Assembly: GCA_902781215.1 (NCBI GenBank)
Contig: CACZIO010000005.1
Coordinates: 33,847 to 97,846, forward strand
From: an uncultured Lachnospiraceae bacterium
GTDB taxonomy: Bacteria; Bacillota; Clostridia; Lachnospirales; Lachnospiraceae
DNA length: 64,000 nt
Reading direction: 5' to 3'
Part shown: piece after piece, positions 27,982-34,961 of the stretch
How positions within the stretch are numbered: the first letter of the stretch is position 1
How the letters are laid out: each line of letters starts with the position of its first letter
Notes under the pieces: generated by a model
Seen by the model: the letters and a program-made list of their open reading frames with translations, nothing else
What the model was told of the DNA's origin: nothing
Databases searched by the model: none
Program-made: the position numbers and the translations under genes

Positions 27982-28590
27982 TCAGATATCCGCTCCGCGC
28001 AGGGCGGGCACAGCGGCGGCGACGCGGTAGAAGATGGCCGTCGCGATCACATAGTTGAGACCGATCTTGATGAAGTTGAAGGGGATGGTCGCCAGGATGA
28101 TGAAGGTGTTGAGGTTCTGGATGGCCGGATTGGCGCTGGAGACCGCGCGCACCACATCGTCGATGGAGATTCCCATGGAAGCCGCGTACATGGGCAGGGT
28201 GATGAAGGCGTTGCAGAAGCAGGCCCAGGCGATGCGGATCACGCCGCTGACGGCCAGGGCGGTGAACATGCCCTTCTTGCTGTTTTCGGTTTTTTTGGAG
28301 ATCAGCCAGATGGGCAGGATGAACATGAAGGCGCCGATCAGGTTGGAGAATTCACCGACATAATTGGAGTTGGTGCCGACCGTGATGAGCTTGATGAGGA
28401 TCTTGATGATCTCAACGCACATGGCGGAGGCCGGTCCCATGGAGAAGAGGGCGATGACGGTGGGGACATCGCTGAAGTCGACCTTGTAGAAGACCGGCAT
28501 GAAGGGGATCGAGAACTCCAGGCTCATCAGGACGCCGGCGACGGCGGCGAGCATGGCGGTGGTGACGAGTTTTTTGACAGACCATTTCAT
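27982..28590 (-). CDS. ribU: Riboflavin ECF transporter substrate-binding component RibU
   Basis: This 202-residue hydrophobic protein has about six membrane segments. It starts MKWSVKKLVTTAMLAAVAGV, and the FSIPFMPVFYKVDFSDVPT segment is typical of RibU-type S components that bind riboflavin and work with the shared EcfAAT module. The ATG follows AAGGAGG; an in-frame ATG seven codons upstream overlaps that site. The FMN riboswitch about 320 nt upstream on the same strand strongly supports riboflavin or FMN-precursor uptake. No energising EcfA or EcfT genes are in the window. Confidence 0.93.
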   Translation of the reverse strand: MKWSVKKLVTTAMLAAVAGVLMSLEFSIPFMPVFYKVDFSDVPTVIALFSMGPASAMCVEIIKILIKLITVGTNSNYVGEFSNLIGAFMFILPIWLISKKTENSKKGMFTALAVSGVIRIAWACFCNAFITLPMYAASMGISIDDVVRAVSSANPAIQNLNTFIILATIPFNFIKIGLNYVIATAIFYRVAAAVPALRGADI

Positions 28591-28788
28591 TGTTTTTTCC
28601 TCCTTGTACATGAAACAAACGGATGTGTCTGTTCCTGTCCGCAGCAGCCCTGCAGTCCGGTGCGTTTATCGCCGGGAATCTTGTCTTTGGACGGATGATT
28701 CCCTGAACCTCTGCCGCGGTGTCAGCGGCTGCCCTGCACGACCGTGTGCATGGAGGCGGACAGAAACCCTGTTCTCGAACAAGTTCTT

Positions 28789-28829
28789 TGGAAAAAACAA
28801 AAACCCGAAGCAGTCAAACCACTTCGGGG
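28789..28829 (-). terminator. Riboswitch expression-platform terminator
   Basis: CCCGAAG (28804-28810) and CTTCGGG (28822-28828) form a stem that, on the minus strand, is followed by TTTTTGTTTTTT. It lies between the FMN aptamer and ribU, as expected for ligand-dependent premature termination. Confidence 0.8.
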
Positions 28830-28908
28830 AAATGTCATTCTGAGCATATCAAAAATATGCCGAGCGAAAATGAAGGTGGAAACAAATCATTTTCGACGGG
28901 ATATGTCC

Positions 28909-29018
28909 AGTTCTTCTCTCATCCAGACTATACTGTCGGTTTTGGAATTTCACCAAATCGGCCCGAAGGTTCGCGGACTATACCGCCGGTAGGGAATTAC
29001 ACCCTGCCCCGAAGAACT
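28909..29018 (-). promoter_or_regulatory. FMN riboswitch (RFN element)
   Basis: Read on the minus strand, the aptamer opens with CGGGGCAGGGTGTAATTCCC, continues CTACCGGCGGTATAGTCCGC and ends AGTCTGGATGAGAGAAGAA. These are the hallmark conserved blocks of the RFN element. FMN binding should shut off ribU through the terminator at 28789. Confidence 0.96.
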
Positions 29019-29036
29019 TATTCAATTGCAAGGCTC

Positions 29037-29066
29037 ATTATAGCAGAGTAAAGCGGCAAAGCGCAA
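29037..29066 (-). promoter_or_regulatory. Promoter of the FMN riboswitch / ribU transcript
   Basis: On the minus strand TTGCGC (29061-29066), 18 bp, then a perfect TATAAT (29037-29042). This places the transcription start roughly 10 nt before the aptamer. Confidence 0.65.
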
Positions 29067-29160
29067 GGCCAAATGCCGATGTACGCGGATTGTACGATAA
29101 TCCGTGCAAAGAAAACCACCGGGAAGTCTCCTTTTCCCGCTGATGCAAAAAGAACCGCCC

Positions 29161-29180
29161 AGAACCGTCCCTGGTGGTTC
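29161..29180. repeat. Single copy of the dispersed GGGACGGTTCT repeat
   Basis: AGAACCGTCCCTGGTGGTTC is identical to 38731-38750 and 40578-40597 and to the complement of 40535-40554. It lies just upstream of the promoter for the second AAA/nuclease gene. Confidence 0.75.
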
Positions 29181-29195
29181 TCTCGGGGATTGTCC

Positions 29196-29224
29196 ATGAC
29201 ATGGCAGGATGGCAATGCTATAAT
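29196..29224 (+). promoter_or_regulatory. Promoter for the 29343 AAA/nuclease gene
   Basis: ATGACA (29196-29201), 17 bp, perfect TATAAT (29219-29224). The transcript would carry a leader of about 110 nt. Confidence 0.65.
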
Positions 29225-29342
29225 AAACAGAGCAATCACGCACATATAGAAGCGGGGGTCTTCCCCCACGGAGATCAACAGTCATGATCAGCCGGAACAG
29301 GCTGGTTATGCCCCAAAGATTTGTTGACTCGAGGAGAGTGCC

Positions 29343-30935
29343 ATGGGCATCTATGTGAATCCTGGAAACGCAGGTTTTGCCGAATCCATTCATGACGAAT
29401 ACTATGTAGATAAGACCGGCCTGATCGGACATATGAATGCAGTATTAAATACGCGGAGAAAAGAAATCTGCTTTACCCGTCCCCGCAGGTTCGGAAAAAC
29501 AACAGCTGCCAATATGCTGGCGGCTTATTATTCCTGCGGCTGTGATTCACGGGAATTGTTCCGCGGTCTGGAGATTGAGAGAGATCCTTCTTTCAGCAGA
29601 CATTTAAACAGGTATCCGGTCATTTACTTTGGCCTCATTTCTTTTATGACGGACAGAACGATCGAGCAGGAGAACGTGGTCGGCAGTATCCAGGAGAAGC
29701 TTCTGCGGGAGTTGCGCGCGGAATACAGAGACTGCGGGATTCAGGGAGAGGATTCACTCCTGGACACTTTGTTGAAAATCTCTGAAGTCAGAGGACAGAA
29801 GTTTATCATCATTATTGATGAGTGGGACATGATTTTCCGTGAGCAGAAGGACAATACTGCCCTGCAGAGGGAATATATTGATTTTCTCCGCATGCTGTTC
29901 CGGGGCAATGAAGTGCCGCAGTATCTGGCCGGCGCTTATATGACGGGGATTCTTCCGATCATAAAATATGATACGCAGTCGGCCCTGTCGGATTTCAGGG
30001 AATACACGATGCTGGATGCAGGTGATCTCGGAGAATACGTCGGTTTTACTGAAAAGAATGTGCGGGAAATATGCAGTCATTTTCCTGCGGCCGATTTTGA
30101 AAAAATGCAAAGATGGTATGACGGCTACTGGCTGGAGGATGTCGGCCACATCTACTGCCCGGATTCCGTGATGCAGGCTGCGCCAAAGGGAAAATATGCC
30201 AGCTACTGGGCTTCATCATCGGCCTTTGAATCGCTGCGTCTGTACATTCAGATGAACGTCGATGGCATTAAGGATGCTGTTCTGGAGATGGTCAACGGGA
30301 GAGAAGTCCCCGTTTCCACCGGGAAGTTCGAAAATGATCTGAATAAGATCGACACGAGGGATGATGTGCTGACGACCCTGATTCATCTTGGATATCTCTC
30401 CTATGACGCGGTCAGGAGGACCGCGCGTATTCCGAATCTGGAAATCAGGGAGAACTTCCTGGTGACGATGTCCAAGGGGAGCAATCCTGAATTTATCCAC
30501 AGGATCCGTCTGTGCAACCAGGTGCTCAATGCAACCTTAAACAGAGACGAGAGCGGCCTGGCAGCCCTGATCGGCCGGATACACGATGAGAGGCCCCCGA
30601 AGTATTACAGTGAGGAGAACGCCCTTCGCTATGTGATCCTGAATGCCTATAATTTCTCACCCGACAGCCCTTATGTGACGTTTGAGGAGCTGAGCAGCGG
30701 GAGAGGATACTGCGACGCTGCATTTTTGCCCTTCACCGGCAGCACAGCACCGCCCCTGCTCATCGAAATGAAATGGAACCACAGCGCAGAGGACGCCGTC
30801 GCGCAGATTCGGGAAAAGGACTATGCCGCGCATATCAGGAAAATGAATATGTATGAGAAAATCCTGCTGATCGGCGTCAATTATGATGTAAAGACGGCTG
30901 TTCACAGCTGCAGAATTGAAGAGTACCTTCTGTAA
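29343..30935 (+). CDS. AAA-ATPase-like / PD-(D/E)XK nuclease family protein (second copy)
   Basis: This 530-residue paralog of the protein at 12049 has the same order. MGIYVNPGNAGFAESIHDEY opens it, the P-loop RPRRFGKTT and Walker B FIIIIDEWDMIF follow, the YMTGILPI motif is kept, and the C-terminal nuclease core has GRGYCDAAFLP and LIEMKW. The ATG follows GAGGAG. The two copies share architecture and many motifs but are clearly diverged, so they are not a recent duplication. It stands alone with its own promoter. Function of the family is unproven; a role in defence or as a selfish domain has been suggested by its patchy distribution. Confidence 0.88.
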   Translation: MGIYVNPGNAGFAESIHDEYYVDKTGLIGHMNAVLNTRRKEICFTRPRRFGKTTAANMLAAYYSCGCDSRELFRGLEIERDPSFSRHLNRYPVIYFGLISFMTDRTIEQENVVGSIQEKLLRELRAEYRDCGIQGEDSLLDTLLKISEVRGQKFIIIIDEWDMIFREQKDNTALQREYIDFLRMLFRGNEVPQYLAGAYMTGILPIIKYDTQSALSDFREYTMLDAGDLGEYVGFTEKNVREICSHFPAADFEKMQRWYDGYWLEDVGHIYCPDSVMQAAPKGKYASYWASSSAFESLRLYIQMNVDGIKDAVLEMVNGREVPVSTGKFENDLNKIDTRDDVLTTLIHLGYLSYDAVRRTARIPNLEIRENFLVTMSKGSNPEFIHRIRLCNQVLNATLNRDESGLAALIGRIHDERPPKYYSEENALRYVILNAYNFSPDSPYVTFEELSSGRGYCDAAFLPFTGSTAPPLLIEMKWNHSAEDAVAQIREKDYAAHIRKMNMYEKILLIGVNYDVKTAVHSCRIEEYLL

Positions 30936-31033
30936 ACAGTAAAAAACAGTAAGTAGTAAACAGAAAAAAAAGCGAACAGCATAAAAACCGTGCGGAAAAA
31001 CCCGGGACAGAAAACGGAAAGGGATTTCGCCTC

Positions 31034-31064
31034 GGGTGTCTCAGCGCAGGAGCGCCTCGACATG
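31034..31064 (+). repeat. Start-proximal element shared with 34918-34947
   Basis: The 31 bases ending at the signal peptidase ATG (GGGTGTCTCAGCGCAGG, then AGCGCCTCGACATG) match 34918-34947, just before the hybrid kinase gene, at about 26 positions. The GCGCAGGAGCGC portion is self-complementary. Confidence 0.45.
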
Positions 31065-31616
31065 TCGGAAAGAGTGAAAGCACTCCCGGAGGACCGGGTA
31101 CTGGAAAAGTATAATGCCTACAAGCTTTCGTGGCTGCATGATTCGATCCATCTGATCGTACTCATTGTAGTCCTCTTTGTCGTGTTCCGCTTCATGATCG
31201 GGATCGCGGTCGTCGGCGGGGACTCGATGGACCCGCATTTGACGGACGGCGATCTGGTCGTCTACATGCGGCTGGCGAGGGACTACCAGCCCGGCGATGT
31301 CGTCTCCATCCGGGTGGCGTCCGGGGACTACTATGTCAAGCGGGTGGCGGCCACGGGCGGCGACGAGGTGATGGTCCGCGACGGCACTGTTTTCGTCAAC
31401 GACGAGCCTGCGGAGGACATATGGGCGCAGGGGAAAACCCTGCGCGAGAGCGGAGCGGTCATCTATCCCTACCGTGTGCGGGAGGGGAATGTCTTTGTCC
31501 TGGGGGACAACCGCATGGCCTCGATGGACTCCCGCGCTTTCGGCGAGGTGAACCTGCGCCAGATCCGGGGCAGGATCTTTCTGCGGATCGGAAAGGGCGG
31601 CGCAGCATTTCTGTAA
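31062..31616 (+). CDS. lepB: Signal peptidase I
   Basis: This is a membrane-bound serine protease that removes Sec/Tat signal peptides outside the membrane. One N-terminal membrane segment (LIVLIVVLFVVFRFMIGIAVV) precedes the catalytic GDSMDP. The general base lysine lies in YYVKRVAATGGDEV, and the box E motif GDNRMASMDSR is complete. I chose ATG 31062 because GGAG precedes it; an in-frame GTG at 30990 would add 24 residues but has no ribosome site. The variant has 184 residues, usual for Firmicutes. Genes next to it do not reveal a dedicated substrate. Confidence 0.9.
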   Translation: MSERVKALPEDRVLEKYNAYKLSWLHDSIHLIVLIVVLFVVFRFMIGIAVVGGDSMDPHLTDGDLVVYMRLARDYQPGDVVSIRVASGDYYVKRVAATGGDEVMVRDGTVFVNDEPAEDIWAQGKTLRESGAVIYPYRVREGNVFVLGDNRMASMDSRAFGEVNLRQIRGRIFLRIGKGGAAFL

Positions 31617-31721
31617 AAGCAGCACAGTGGGAAACGGCAGCGTCTTCTCATATACGCCGGGACGAAAAGCCTTATATAAAATTTCGCTTATATTTACTGA
31701 CACAGCCATGGAGCACGGGCT

Positions 31722-32519
31722 ATGAAACGATTTGAATGGATCAAGACCATACAGCTGGTCATATATTTTATACTGACGGTGGCGGCCCTGGTGACGATCT
31801 TCGGGGACGACAGTCTCTACCAGACCATCGCCTCCGACCCGCACGTGCGCCTGCTCTGCGGCATCCTGTGGCTGATGATGGGCCTGTCCTTTGTCTTCAT
31901 GTTCCTGGATTTCGGGTCCTACACGGACCTCAAGCGGGAGAATCTGGAGCTGGACCACGCTATTTATTCGGACACCCTGACGGGCGTGGCCAACCGCTAC
32001 AGCTGCGATGCCTACATCGCCCAGTACCTGCATAAAAAAATGCCCGCGGACATGGGCTGTGTCACGCTGGACCTGGTCAACCTGACCGAGATCAATCAGA
32101 AATTCGGGCACGAGGGCGGCGACGAGGCAATCCGGGAATTTTCCGGGATCCTCACCGAGGCGGCCCGGGCGGGGGGCGCGCCGGAGGGTACGTCCAACTG
32201 CTTCATCGGGCGCAACGGCGGCAACAAATTCCTCGCCATTTTCCGCAAGTGTTCCCATGAGATGATCTCCGACTTCCTGCTGGAGGTGGAGCGCCTGGAG
32301 GAGAAGCGGCTGACGGAGGGCAAGACACCCATTCTCTATTCCGTCGGCGTCGCCTTTGACGAGGACAGCAGCGTGAAGTCCCTGGTGGAGCTGGTCGCAC
32401 TCTCCGACCACAGGGCGGAGAAGGACAGGCCGCACGGAGACGGGCAGCACGAAGATATGCCGCAGGGTGCCGGACAGCAGGAAGCTGACAACCCGGCAAA
32501 GGAAACAGGCGAAGGGTAA
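31722..32519 (+). CDS. Membrane protein with degenerate GGDEF domain
   Basis: This 265-residue protein has two N-terminal membrane helices (about residues 8-27 and 43-62) and a GGDEF-type domain (YSDTLTGVANRYSCDAYI, then CVTLDLVNLTEINQKFGHEGGDEAI). The signature loop reads GRNGGNKFL where active diguanylate cyclases have GG(D/E)EF. The catalytic acid pair is therefore lost and synthesis of c-di-GMP is unlikely; GTP or c-di-GMP sensing is possible. The C-terminal 35 residues are low-complexity and hydrophilic. It lies between the signal peptidase and a sigma factor gene, all in one direction. Confidence 0.8.
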   Translation: MKRFEWIKTIQLVIYFILTVAALVTIFGDDSLYQTIASDPHVRLLCGILWLMMGLSFVFMFLDFGSYTDLKRENLELDHAIYSDTLTGVANRYSCDAYIAQYLHKKMPADMGCVTLDLVNLTEINQKFGHEGGDEAIREFSGILTEAARAGGAPEGTSNCFIGRNGGNKFLAIFRKCSHEMISDFLLEVERLEEKRLTEGKTPILYSVGVAFDEDSSVKSLVELVALSDHRAEKDRPHGDGQHEDMPQGAGQQEADNPAKETGEG

Positions 32520-32597
32520 TACTTAACCGGGACAGGCAGCAGAAAGTGCTTCACGTTTAATCGGGAGCAGACAGCAAAAAACGAAGAAGAGGTCGCC

Positions 32598-33155
32598 GTG
32601 GAAATACTGGATTATACATATCTGAATGATCTGGTCGTCAAGGCACAGCAGGGCAGCAGCAATGCCTTTGCTGAGCTTTATGCTGCGACCTATCAGCGCC
32701 AGTATAACTATTCCCTGCGCTATCTGCGGGATGTCCACCTGGCCCAGGACGCCCTGCAGGAGTCCTTTATCAGGGCCCTGCGCGGGATCGGGACCCTCCA
32801 CAATCCGGAGCTCTTCATCGCCTGGCTGGGCCAGATCAATTTCCGGGTCTGCTACGATTTTAAACAGAAGCAGGAGCGGGAGATCAGCGCCGGGATGTCG
32901 GAAGACCTGGATCTGGCCGGCGCGCATGCCCGGCATGGACTGCCGGAGGAGGAGGCCCTGGCCGTTGACAACCGTCAGTATATCCTGCGCCAGGTGATGA
33001 ACCTGCCGGTCGTGGAGTCCCAGGTGATCCTGATGAAATACTATCAGGAGATGACCCTGGACGAGATCGGCGACTGCCTCAACATCAGCCGGAGCACCGT
33101 CAAACGCTATCTGCGCGCGGGCAAAAAACACCTGCAGCAGATGATTTTCGAGTAA
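32598..33155 (+). CDS. RNA polymerase sigma factor, ECF-like sigma-70 family
   Basis: This 185-residue sigma factor has region 2 (FAELYAATYQRQYNYSLRYL, then DAQDALQESFIRA-like sequence seen as AQDALQESFIRALR). Region 4 reads YYQEMTLDEIGDCLNISRST and then VKRYLRAGKKHLQQM. There is no region 3, as in ECF factors. The start is GTG at 32598, behind AAGAGGT. The next gene encodes a membrane protein that is a good candidate for its anti-sigma partner. The target regulon cannot be read from the window. Confidence 0.88.
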   Translation: MEILDYTYLNDLVVKAQQGSSNAFAELYAATYQRQYNYSLRYLRDVHLAQDALQESFIRALRGIGTLHNPELFIAWLGQINFRVCYDFKQKQEREISAGMSEDLDLAGAHARHGLPEEEALAVDNRQYILRQVMNLPVVESQVILMKYYQEMTLDEIGDCLNISRSTVKRYLRAGKKHLQQMIFE

Positions 33156-33205
33156 AAGCACCTGCGTAAAAAAGAGGTTTCTGCGCGATCATTCGATGAA
33201 AAAAA

Positions 33206-33328
33206 CAGCGGGACGGGGTGCCCGCGAAAGAATGTGATCATAAGACCAGCGGGATGGGGTGCCCGCGGGGGAATGTGATAAAAAGACCAGGGGGACGAAG
33301 CGCCCGCGGGAGAATGTGATGAAAAAGA
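33206..33328. repeat. Three 41-bp tandem repeats ending at a start codon
   Basis: Units begin at 33206, 33247 and 33288, each opening CAG(C/G)GGGA and ending GAATGTGAT plus an A-rich tail. Each unit contains a GGGnGAATGTGAT stretch like a ribosome site with start codon, and the third supplies the real one for the gene at 33319. Confidence 0.85.
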
Positions 33329-34032
33329 GAAACGAACAGGAGCAGACGCTGGATCTGCGGGAGGCATCGGATATTCTGGAAAATGTCTTCCGGGAGTGCG
33401 GCCGCAGGCCCAACAGCGTGCCCATGGAGGCCCTGGCCTCCTATGCAGTCTACAGGAAGGAGCGGTTCGAGCTGCAGCGGGGATTTCTGGCCACGCTGCT
33501 GGTCCTTTTTTTCCTGCTGCCCTTCCTCTTCATCGACTCGAAATATACCGTGCGCGTGGAGGCGGCGGGAGAACGTAAACTCCCTGTGTATGTCATCGAG
33601 GTGGACTCCCCCCTGCCGGTCTTCCGGGTGACAGCCAATGTCAGGGGGCAGGACCTGCCCGTCTACGAGGCGGGGGCAAAAACCTATACCGTGGAGCCCA
33701 CGAGGAACGGACAGATGCGGATCGACGTGGCCCTGGTCAACCGCCAGAATACCACGGATACCGTGGAGGTGACAGGCGTCGACAACCACGGACCGGAACT
33801 GGTCTCCTCCCAGGTTGCGGGCGGGGAGGTCCGGCTCTACGTGCGCGACGACGGTGTGGGGATGGACCCCTCACAGGCCTACGGAGAGACACCGGACGGG
33901 AGCCGCATTGAGCCGCTCCGGGCGGATGAGGACCAGGGCCTGGTCGTCTTCGCCTATCCGTCGACAGACCTGGATGTCTACGTGCCGGATCACATCGGGA
34001 ATGTCCTGCACCTGGCCATGAAACACAAATGA
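33319..34032 (+). CDS. Membrane protein, candidate anti-sigma partner
   Basis: This 237-residue protein has a cytoplasmic N-terminal part of about 50 residues (LREASDILENVFRECGRRPN), one membrane segment (FLATLLVLFFLLPFLFI) and an extracellular beta-rich domain (YVIEVDSPLPVFRVTANVRG). The layout and its position right after the sigma factor gene suggest an anti-sigma factor or sensor, although no ZAS motif is present. ATG 33319 follows GGGAG inside the third tandem repeat. An in-frame upstream ATG (33259) lies inside the repeats and is less likely. A terminator follows. Confidence 0.7.
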   Translation: MKKRNEQEQTLDLREASDILENVFRECGRRPNSVPMEALASYAVYRKERFELQRGFLATLLVLFFLLPFLFIDSKYTVRVEAAGERKLPVYVIEVDSPLPVFRVTANVRGQDLPVYEAGAKTYTVEPTRNGQMRIDVALVNRQNTTDTVEVTGVDNHGPELVSSQVAGGEVRLYVRDDGVGMDPSQAYGETPDGSRIEPLRADEDQGLVVFAYPSTDLDVYVPDHIGNVLHLAMKHK

Positions 34033-34110
34033 AAAAGCCGTCTGCCACAGAAACAGCTGTCTGTTGCAGAAACTGACAGCCGCAAGACTGTATCATGATT
34101 CGCAAAACAA

Positions 34111-34138
34111 AAGCCTCCGCCGCAGCGGGGGCTTTTTT
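34111..34138 (+). terminator. Terminator of the sigma factor operon
   Basis: AAGCCTCCGC (34111-34120) pairs with GCGGGGGCTT (34125-34134) with one G-U pair, followed by TTTTTT. Confidence 0.9.
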
Positions 34139-34206
34139 GGTAAATCAGTGAAAAATAGTTGGAAAAGCGGTTGGAAAGAAGTCGAAAAAACAGTGTCATT
34201 CAGCAT

Positions 34207-34380
34207 TCAGAAATCCAGCTCCTTGCGGGCAAAGACCAGCGTGGACAGGAGGAAGGCGATCAGCATGTAGATGGCGTTGGCCTTCGTGGTGCTGATGCCG
34301 ATGGCGTCCAGGGGATCCCATTTTTTCCGGTTTCGAACATGGTATCCATAGATAAAAAGAACTGAGCGTATGCGTAGACA
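34207..34380 (-). pseudogene. C-terminal remnant of an ABC-transporter permease
   Basis: On the minus strand one frame reads LFIYGYHVRNRKKWDPLDAI, then GISTTKANAIYMLIAFLL and STLVFARKELDF before the stop at 34207. This looks like the last two membrane segments of an ABC-2-type permease. The DNA upstream has no start or remaining permease sequence. About 50 residues survive. No ABC ATPase gene is nearby. It is a dead fragment lying between the sigma operon terminator and the STAS gene promoter. Confidence 0.6.
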
Positions 34381-34490
34381 CGTATGACGGCTTGTCTCGA
34401 GGTTTTCAACAGATTCAGAATGTTGTATGATTGTTATGGTATATTTTTGACCGCAACATCACTATGGTCGGGAAAGATGGTTCGCATATG

Positions 34491-34520
34491 TTGATTGAAA
34501 ACGCTGGTTGGAAATATAAA
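34491..34520 (+). promoter_or_regulatory. Putative promoter for the STAS / hybrid kinase unit
   Basis: TTGATT (34491-34496), 18 bp, TATAAA (34515-34520). It is followed by GGAGGAAGG at 34555-34563. Confidence 0.5.
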
Positions 34521-34583
34521 AATCCGAATTGTAAAAGCTGAATTGGAAATGTCCGGAGGAAGGTAATCGATATCATAGAAGCT

Positions 34584-34877
34584 GTGAACAGAGAGGGAAT
34601 ACTTGTGATCAGGCTCTGCGACCGCATTGATTCGCTCAACGCGGACGATGTGAAGAAGGAACTGCAGGGGATCGTTGAAAAGGAAGCACAGGCCGGGGCG
34701 ATCGTCCTGGATGCCGCGGATCTGTATTATATCTCGAGTGCCGGCCTCCGGGTCATCCTTCTGCTCTGTGAGACGGTGAAGTGCCCTGTCAGCATGATCC
34801 ATGTGGCGGAGGAGATCTATGATATCCTCGAGCGGACAGGCCTTACCGCTGTTCTGAAGGTGGAGCGGGCGGACTGA
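34584..34877 (+). CDS. STAS-domain anti-sigma factor antagonist-like protein
   Basis: This 97-residue protein is a single STAS domain: GILVIRLCDRIDSLNADDVK, then AIVLDAADLYYISSAGLRVI with the serine that is phosphorylated in SpoIIAA-type antagonists. Such proteins switch partners through phosphorylation. The neighbour is a large hybrid histidine kinase, so it may act in the same pathway. The start is unclear. GTG 34584 is the first usual start, but the strong GGAGGAAGG ends 20 nt before it; ATC or ATA codons at 34566-34577 would be better placed. Confidence 0.85.
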   Translation: MNREGILVIRLCDRIDSLNADDVKKELQGIVEKEAQAGAIVLDAADLYYISSAGLRVILLLCETVKCPVSMIHVAEEIYDILERTGLTAVLKVERAD

Positions 34878-34917
34878 CTGAACAGGCGGAATGAAATTTC
34901 AATGCAGTTTCTCTGAT

Positions 34918-34947
34918 GGGTGTCCCGGCGCAGGGCGCTTCGACATG
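34918..34947 (+). repeat. Start-proximal element shared with 31034-31064
   Basis: GGGTGTCCCGGCGCAGG then GCGCTTCGACATG closely matches the segment at the signal peptidase start. Here its ATG is out of frame and lies 17 bp before the kinase start codon. Confidence 0.45.
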
Positions 34948-34961
34948 AGGGGGGGGAAAAG

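Noticed and set aside
33206-33328. CRISPR array
   Set aside because: The 41-bp units are contiguous tandem repeats without unique spacers, and no cas genes are in the window. The same applies to the arrays at 46524 and 55604.
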